Both the position numbers and the translations under genes were made by a program. A stretch of 64,000 nt of DNA from Ganoderma boninense. Lineage: Eukaryota; Basidiomycota; Agaricomycetes; Polyporales; Polyporaceae. Within the stretch, counting starts at the first letter, position 1. The number at the start of each line of letters is the position of its first letter. Shown one piece after another: positions 58,937 through 64,000 of the stretch. A model generated the notes under the pieces. It saw only the letters and a list, made by a program, of their open reading frames with translations. It made no database searches and was not told where the DNA came from. The stretch lies in NCBI GenBank assembly GCA_002900995.3, contig CM035314.1, positions 837,252 to 901,251 of the forward strand, given 5' to 3'.

Positions 58937-59680
58937 TCAAGCCTTGGGTTGTGACTGAAGGTTGTCAGCGGAATTGAGATTCAACTCATCCTCTTCAGCT
59001 TCGTCTGCTTCGATGCTTTGAAGAAGACCCTCTTCGACAGCGGGATCATCTGACGTAACTGCACGAGGTTGTGACCGCGCATTATCTTTGGTCAGCTACA
59101 AGAGCCAAAAATGAGTGATCAATCCTATATGAATAGCGGAAGACAAACGTACAGCGACGTAGAGCGCAGAGCCGATAATTATAGAAGTGCCGATGATGGA
59201 CAACGAGGACGGTGTTGTGTGGAAGAAGATGCGCTCGAATGCCGTTGCGAACACGATCTACGTTCGGCTGAGATTAGCGTACGTACGAGTAATATCACGA
59301 ACGCGGGCACTCCCCTGTCCGTAGACTGCAATGGTACCTCGCCCCGCCATTTCGCGTTGAAGTCCGAGGGTGAGTAAAACCTACGTTCATGTCAAAGGTA
59401 TGTAAAGTGGGGATCATCAAGACAGCGCACCTGACCACCAAATCCGGCAAGGCCGATAAAGCAGAGCATCAAGAGCCAGTCCAACCTTGTGGGGACCACT
59501 ATTGGTATGCGGAAAACTAACATACTAAATAGGCAGTGAATATGTGCCATGAAGAGCATACAACGACATGACGAGTGACGTACGCAATGGATGTAACAAT
59601 CACACATAAGGCGGAGTATGCGACCAGGTTGTGCAAAGCGTGGGCTCGTTTACCAATCAAGCGAATGGTGGAGTCTATTC
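58937..59680 (-). pseudogene. EamA/DMT transporter, 5'-truncated and decaying
   Basis: It matches exons 7-11 of the arm transporters in order: STIRLIGKRAHALHNLVAYS, then VVPTRLDWLLMLCFIGLAGF, LTLGLQREMAGRGTIAVYGQ, IVFATAFERIFFHTTPSSLS (59153-59257, 105 bases as in the arms) and LTKDNARSQPRAVTS (58937-59095). The exon ending VYGQ is followed by ggga instead of a GT donor. Upstream of 59680 the N-terminal membrane exons are not recognisable; matching frames there have stops. A remnant is the best reading, though a diverged N-terminus cannot be fully excluded. Confidence 0.65.
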
Positions 59681-60294
59681 CTGGTCACGTGAGTGAACCG
59701 GGTCTACCTTGCAGTAAATACGAGTCCATGTAAACGGTGCCATCAACACGTGGTGTATGCCAGTTATGGGAATTGGATCAGAAGGACCCCTGGCACCTTT
59801 GGCGGTCCGGGCATGGCGACAAGGTGGCGCTCATATGCCGATCGCAACGGAAACGCGTTTGTGTGGTCGCGCAACTGTCGTCGACACCTTTCGCGTTGCT
59901 TGGCTGTTGCGTCGGTCAAAACATGTATCGATATGAATGCATGTACGCCGCGATAGACTGCGCTGTAGTGCTTCGACCCTATGTACTCTGTCGAGGCTTG
60001 AGGTCCACGTAGTCGTACCATGGAGCTGAAGACGATCCTGTCAACTTGTGGCATCCTCGTCGTCGTTTATGCGGTACTGGCCTGCTTATTCCAGGAACCG
60101 GTGGTTTCAATATTGATTCAGAACTTGCAGTACCTGGGTCTGCACAGAATGTATCGAAAATAATAGTGCGAGGTATGCATGTTGCGAAGTATAGTGCATA
60201 TGGGGTGACGTACTTGGTGTTCGTATATACACACAGAATAGCGCAATTTAGTACTGGGAGACGAACGGTCGAGACGTAGTGGCTAATGGAAGGG
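59681..60294. other. region upstream of transporter remnant
   Basis: Open frames occur on both strands, but none continues the transporter. It probably holds decayed 5' exons. Nothing else seen. Confidence 0.4.
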
Positions 60295-61488
60295 TTACAC
60301 AGAATAGGCTCGGGCTCTGCCAGGTTTCACGCTACCTGCGGGTGCGGTGTTGGCCATATAGCGGTCGGATACCACATCGCGAAGACCCCCGAACGGGTCT
60401 CTCTTCAAGAGAACGGGAACAGACGTGACACCCTCCTCAAGCATCTCGTCGAAGTAGTCGCAACCTTCTTCGCAGTCGAAGGTGGAATTGACGCGCCACA
60501 CTGCCATGGGGCCGAATGGTGCGATGTTGCTCCGGACGCAATGAGACTCGTCCCCGCCGAGAGGATCGAAGAAATCGACGAAAGAGCCTCGATCGCCGAA
60601 GTAGCGTCCCTGCGAGGGACACGCATGTTGGTCTCGCCAACACTCTTTCACGAGTTCATGCTCGTCAACGGAGTCGACTAGCTCTCCGTCTTCTGCGATC
60701 TCTGTGTACCCGACCTCTGGGGGAGTGTCGGCGTCATGTAAGAGGACGGAGGGCCGTCGATACTCTGGCCACGCCGCCGGGGAGACAGCCATGGAAAACT
60801 GGTGCTTGAGTAGGTGATTTTGAAGCGCATGGTCGGATGGGGTGAAGTAAGGGATATCCTGATCCGCGAGGAGCGCTCGGCGCGATAGAGTGAGGGATGG
60901 GTGACTGCACCCCCAACCGAACGGAGTGACGAAGTTGGAAAGCGCGGTACAAGGAGCGCGGGTGATGGGCGCGGCCGCGGACGTCGTATACGACCGATGC
61001 ACGAGGATGGTGCGTCCGTTCGCCATGTGGAGAACCATCGAGGCCGACACGAGTCGTCGTAGGGAGTCACTGGTGTTGTTCAGGACGTCCGTGCGCCCGA
61101 CGACTTTGTCGCTGAGTGATGGTGCGTTCACCATTGCGTCGCATAGCACTTCGAAGTCGAAGTGGCCAGCGAAAACCTCTAGGTTGTTGGGCCGGTATGA
61201 AACATCCCTCAGGATGAACGCCAAAGCCAACTCCCCTCCGAAGATTGCGTGGTGCTCGGACAGGATGTCGAGCAGAGTTTTGGGACACGATACGAAAGGG
61301 TTCAACAGCCTCGTGAGCGATCGCCTGAGGGAACCTTTAACCTCTCCGTAGTTGGTCTTGCACGTTGCACGCCACTTTGTAAGCGACAATAGGTCCATGT
61401 GGTCTGTGAGCATCCCCCGAATCTCCGGCTGGATGCTGGGGTGCATGCGTGTCAGCGCGACCGTACGTTGGCAGCAGACTATACACAC
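60295..61488 (-). CDS. lineage-specific protein with F-box-like N-terminus
   Basis: A single open frame of 397 codons. The N-terminus (IQPEIRGMLTDHMDLLSLTKW followed by RATCKTNYGEV) resembles an F-box-like helix pair. The body has features I associate with a hypothetical family expanded in polypores, which I recall but cannot name: IFGGELALAFILRDVSYRPN, HRSYTTSAAAPITRAPCTAL, FVTPFGWGCSHPSLTLSRRA, YFGDRGSFVDFFDPLGGDE and NIAPFGPMAVWRVNSTFDC. No catalytic motif was identified. IFGGELALAF is reminiscent of a nucleotidyltransferase-like start, but acidic metal ligands are not evident. The true start could lie at an ATG after 61488, for example the Met in ALTRMHPSIQPE. Confidence 0.72.
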   Translation of the reverse strand: MCIVCCQRTVALTRMHPSIQPEIRGMLTDHMDLLSLTKWRATCKTNYGEVKGSLRRSLTRLLNPFVSCPKTLLDILSEHHAIFGGELALAFILRDVSYRPNNLEVFAGHFDFEVLCDAMVNAPSLSDKVVGRTDVLNNTSDSLRRLVSASMVLHMANGRTILVHRSYTTSAAAPITRAPCTALSNFVTPFGWGCSHPSLTLSRRALLADQDIPYFTPSDHALQNHLLKHQFSMAVSPAAWPEYRRPSVLLHDADTPPEVGYTEIAEDGELVDSVDEHELVKECWRDQHACPSQGRYFGDRGSFVDFFDPLGGDESHCVRSNIAPFGPMAVWRVNSTFDCEEGCDYFDEMLEEGVTSVPVLLKRDPFGGLRDVVSDRYMANTAPAGSVKPGRARAYSV

Positions 61489-62812
61489 CGGAGGATGCGG
61501 GGCCTGTATAGGAGGTTGTGGGGGGGTCTACTCGATGCCATGTAGTTGTGAATGACTGTTTGATGCATGAAGGCAGCGTATGAGCAGGTGAATCCGGTGT
61601 CGGGTACACAGGGTGAAAAGGGAAACCTCTCCTATACGCTAGACAAATATAGCAAACGACTTACTGCGGTTCGTCCGCGCACTGTGGCCTTTCCTCGGCC
61701 GGTTTGGGCGAGTCGGCGTGTGTCGGAGTGCAGTACGTACTGTCGGTGGTATACAATGAGTACACGATACAGGCGACCGCATGAGCTGTCTGATCGATAT
61801 GCTCGGGTCAGGTTGAAGATCTCCGCTTAGAGGTGGCAGGGAGTGTACTTACCACCTTCATCAGCGGAAGCGACGATGCCCGTTGCTGAGGTACGTGCTG
61901 CTCTCGTTGATGACAAGAGTTCTGGTCGCTTGTATCAGTCACGAGTGGCTAGATGTGGGCAACCTATTATTGGTTCAATTGCATCGGGAACTTTTGTGGC
62001 CCACTTACGACAAATTGCGTCGGAGTGCTGCGGCTTCGGGGAATAAGGTTGCGGACCTGTCGGTTCCCTGCTTGTTAGACTGAGTGGCTTCCCATTTGTC
62101 TTGTTCCTGAACTGTGAGTAACTCAGGCTCCGCTCGTTAACATTAGCCCGGAGTTACTGTTAAGCAGTATTGGTGTTTTCCGCCCTCGTCCGACGTAGGA
62201 TTGGAGGGTGTCGCTGGCAACGTGCCGACTTCTGTAGTTTGGTATCTGAGTCGCTGTGGTGGAGGTGAGGTAGGCGCCTCTTGACGATTGATTATTAATA
62301 TTATGTCATCATTCACGTCTGGTTCCTGATGGGTCCACCTCGCATGGCGGTCCGGGTGGCCACCATCGCCTTCCCGCCAACACGTGACGCTCAACCATGT
62401 TTCCCGCTGTACGACCGGTAGGACCAATATTCTGCCATACTAGGTCTCTACCAGCAAACTCCCACGGGCCCCCGCGCCTCCCGGGCGGTCTTCCAAGCCG
62501 AGAGCATGACTCATGGGCAAGATAGGTGGCAACTCACAAGGGCACTTGGGCGTTACGGATACATATATCGTTGTACGTGGCTCAGCAGATCGCTGCATCG
62601 GACCTGTGCATCCCTCTTTCTGACTCACCCACGGCTTACAGGTGGTTTTTTCGACGACGACATACTGGTTCAGCACGGACAGGTGGTGAATGTCTCTACG
62701 TCCACCGGCCGGCCGTCTTTTGGGAACGCCGACATTTGTAGTGCCTTCCTGGAGTTCGGCACACGCTTGCTTATACGAGACTCTACAGAAACTTGGTAAG
62801 TGTTCACTAGTT
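61489..62812. other. intergenic, nothing recognised
   Basis: Upstream of the 60295 gene and downstream of the helicase. Short frames only. If the helicase belongs to a Helitron, its end could be here, but I did not find a convincing CTRR end with a hairpin. Confidence 0.4.
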
Positions 62813-64000
62813 TCACTGCCTGTCAATTTGGACAGTCCGGCCGAACATGGACTGGAAGGTCGCGTGCGTCTCTGAGTCGAGTGTGTCTAACCTTTGCAAT
62901 TCAGTGCGAAGTTCTTGGGAAAGTCGTTGCTCGATTTTACCAGGTTTGAATGGCCGCAGGATCGCTAGTCCGTCGAGAGCTCGGACTCTCGACAACATTA
63001 CATATATTCCTTGGATGGACGTCGCGCTTGCAGGATCAACGATTGCTGTGTCCAGCGACCGTCCCTGTGACTTGTAGTCAGTGTATGCGTATGCAGGGAG
63101 CAGAGGTAACTGGAGTCGGGACACTGATGTCTGTCTTGGTCGCCCCTCCACAGACCGGACCCATACAAACGAAGTCCATTCCGGAAATATGGGGACCACA
63201 TCATCGACTGCGTTCACACATACTTTGCCAGCTCCTGGTATGTGCACGTACACTACGACGGGGTAGCGCTTCCCATCTTCTTCCTCGTATATGATGTCTC
63301 TGACTATTCCTTCCGTTCCGTTGACGACACGACTGGTGAAAGCCAGATTCTCTTGTACCATTACTTTCATACCGGGGAATAGGGGAAGTTTCCCCAAGCT
63401 GTCGTGAGTCACAGTAGACGATAATTTCCACAGGTGGGCACTCTCCTCGACTGAAACGGTTTGACCTGCTACCTTGTCCTTGGCGTGGTAGAGATGTACT
63501 GTCTCGTTAAGCCGTTGTGCGTGGTGGCCCATTATTCTGAGGTTCAGCAAGTCCCGGATCTTTTTCCTCCCAACTATAATGGGTGTGTCGCGAAACCTCT
63601 GGAGGATCTGTGGGCAGTTCGCAGCTAGTCGGTCTACGTATCTGGATTTGAGTAAGCTGAAGTCTGTCGGTGAGCCATCTACGTTCGTTATCTTAGCTCT
63701 GCCGACGCGGGTGCGACTCAATAGGTCGGCATACAGTTTGTCGCCTGCCTGTCTCTGATTGATCTTAAGCAACACCACTTTGTTTACTCTCCTCCACAGG
63801 TATGCACCCATCAGTCCGCTAACGGCACTCTTCCCTCGGCACGATTCCAGTCCAGGATTCGCTACCAGCGAATGGCTGTACAACGGTGGGTCTAGCACGG
63901 GCCGCAGTTGTCCAAAATCCCCAGTGAATATAATATTCACTCCTCCAAACGGTAAGCTAGAGTTGCCTTCCTCGAATCCCTTCGCGCGTGACAGTCGCGC
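62813..64000 (-). CDS. PIF1-type ATP-dependent DNA helicase, partial (runs off right edge)
   Basis: The C-terminal 395 codons of a helicase, with the start outside the window. The frame is open to the edge (RAKGFEEGNSSLPFGG before position 63940). Motif II region: NIIFTGDFGQLRPV. Further: VVLLKINQRQAGDKLYADL (QRQ, motif III-like), PIIVGRKKIRDLLN, FPGMKVMVQENLAFTSRVVN, GTEGIVRDIIYEEEDGK, AYAYTDYKSQGRSLDTAIVD (motif V) and IQGIYVMLSRVRALDGLAIL (motif VI). This C-terminal layout is that of PIF1/RecD-like helicases found in fungal Helitrons and related elements, so mobile origin is likely but unproven without the N-terminal Rep domain. Confidence 0.85.
   Translation of the reverse strand, partial: ARLSRAKGFEEGNSSLPFGGVNIIFTGDFGQLRPVLDPPLYSHSLVANPGLESCRGKSAVSGLMGAYLWRRVNKVVLLKINQRQAGDKLYADLLSRTRVGRAKITNVDGSPTDFSLLKSRYVDRLAANCPQILQRFRDTPIIVGRKKIRDLLNLRIMGHHAQRLNETVHLYHAKDKVAGQTVSVEESAHLWKLSSTVTHDSLGKLPLFPGMKVMVQENLAFTSRVVNGTEGIVRDIIYEEEDGKRYPVVVYVHIPGAGKVCVNAVDDVVPIFPEWTSFVWVRSVEGRPRQTSVSRLQLPLLPAYAYTDYKSQGRSLDTAIVDPASATSIQGIYVMLSRVRALDGLAILRPFKPGKIEQRLSQELRTELQRLDTLDSETHATFQSMFGRTVQIDRQ

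Noticed and set aside
1..64000. CRISPR array, rRNA genes, telomeric repeats, biosynthetic cluster
   Set aside because: None was seen. The only structural RNAs found are the two tRNA-Glu genes.

Overview
This is a gene-dense, GC-rich, intron-rich window from a filamentous basidiomycete. Most introns are 50-90 bases with GT...AG ends, and exons are many and sometimes tiny. The families point the same way: DUF6534- and DUF6533-type membrane proteins, an M36 fungalysin, a six-hairpin glycosidase, and a receptor-like jelly-roll membrane protein. An Agaricomycete, perhaps a polypore, is the best guess (inference from family content, not a database match).

The dominant structure is a long inverted repeat. 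Positions 1-9427 (left arm) reappear in reverse orientation at about 38265-48836 (right arm). Both arms carry the same genes in the same order: the complex I 9.5 kDa subunit, an EamA/DMT transporter, a DUF6534 protein, and the first exon of a DUF6533 protein. Coding identity is about 95-99% by eye; intergenic DNA is more diverged. The left arm stops inside the DUF6533 first exon at a gap of exactly 100 N (9428-9527). This looks more like an uncollapsed second haplotype joined in inverted orientation than a true inverted duplication, although the second is not excluded.

Between the arms (9528-38264), in order: a frameshifted GPI-type glycosidase (-), a fungalysin protease split by a 1.3 kb TIR transposon (+), a jelly-roll/transmembrane protein (-), two F-box-like proteins (+), tRNA-Glu, a 2-Cys peroxiredoxin (+), Trm112 (-), a second identical tRNA-Glu, the mitochondrial protease Oma1 (-), and the complete DUF6533 gene (-). 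In the right arm a second, different TIR element has inserted in the last exon of the transporter gene and replaces its C-terminus; the left arm keeps the empty site.

Right of the repeat: Bud32 kinase (-), eIF3a (+), a second DUF6534 gene (+) convergent with a decayed EamA transporter (-), a lineage-specific protein with an F-box-like start (-), and a PIF1-type helicase (-) running off the right edge, probably of mobile-element origin.

Housekeeping genes (eIF3a, Trm112, Bud32, Oma1, peroxiredoxin, complex I subunit, tRNAs) are interleaved with fast-evolving secreted and membrane families and with transposons. I found no biosynthetic cluster and no clearly new multi-gene system. The most informative signals are the two transposon-altered genes, the haplotype-like inverted arms, and the recurring DUF6534 + EamA gene pair.
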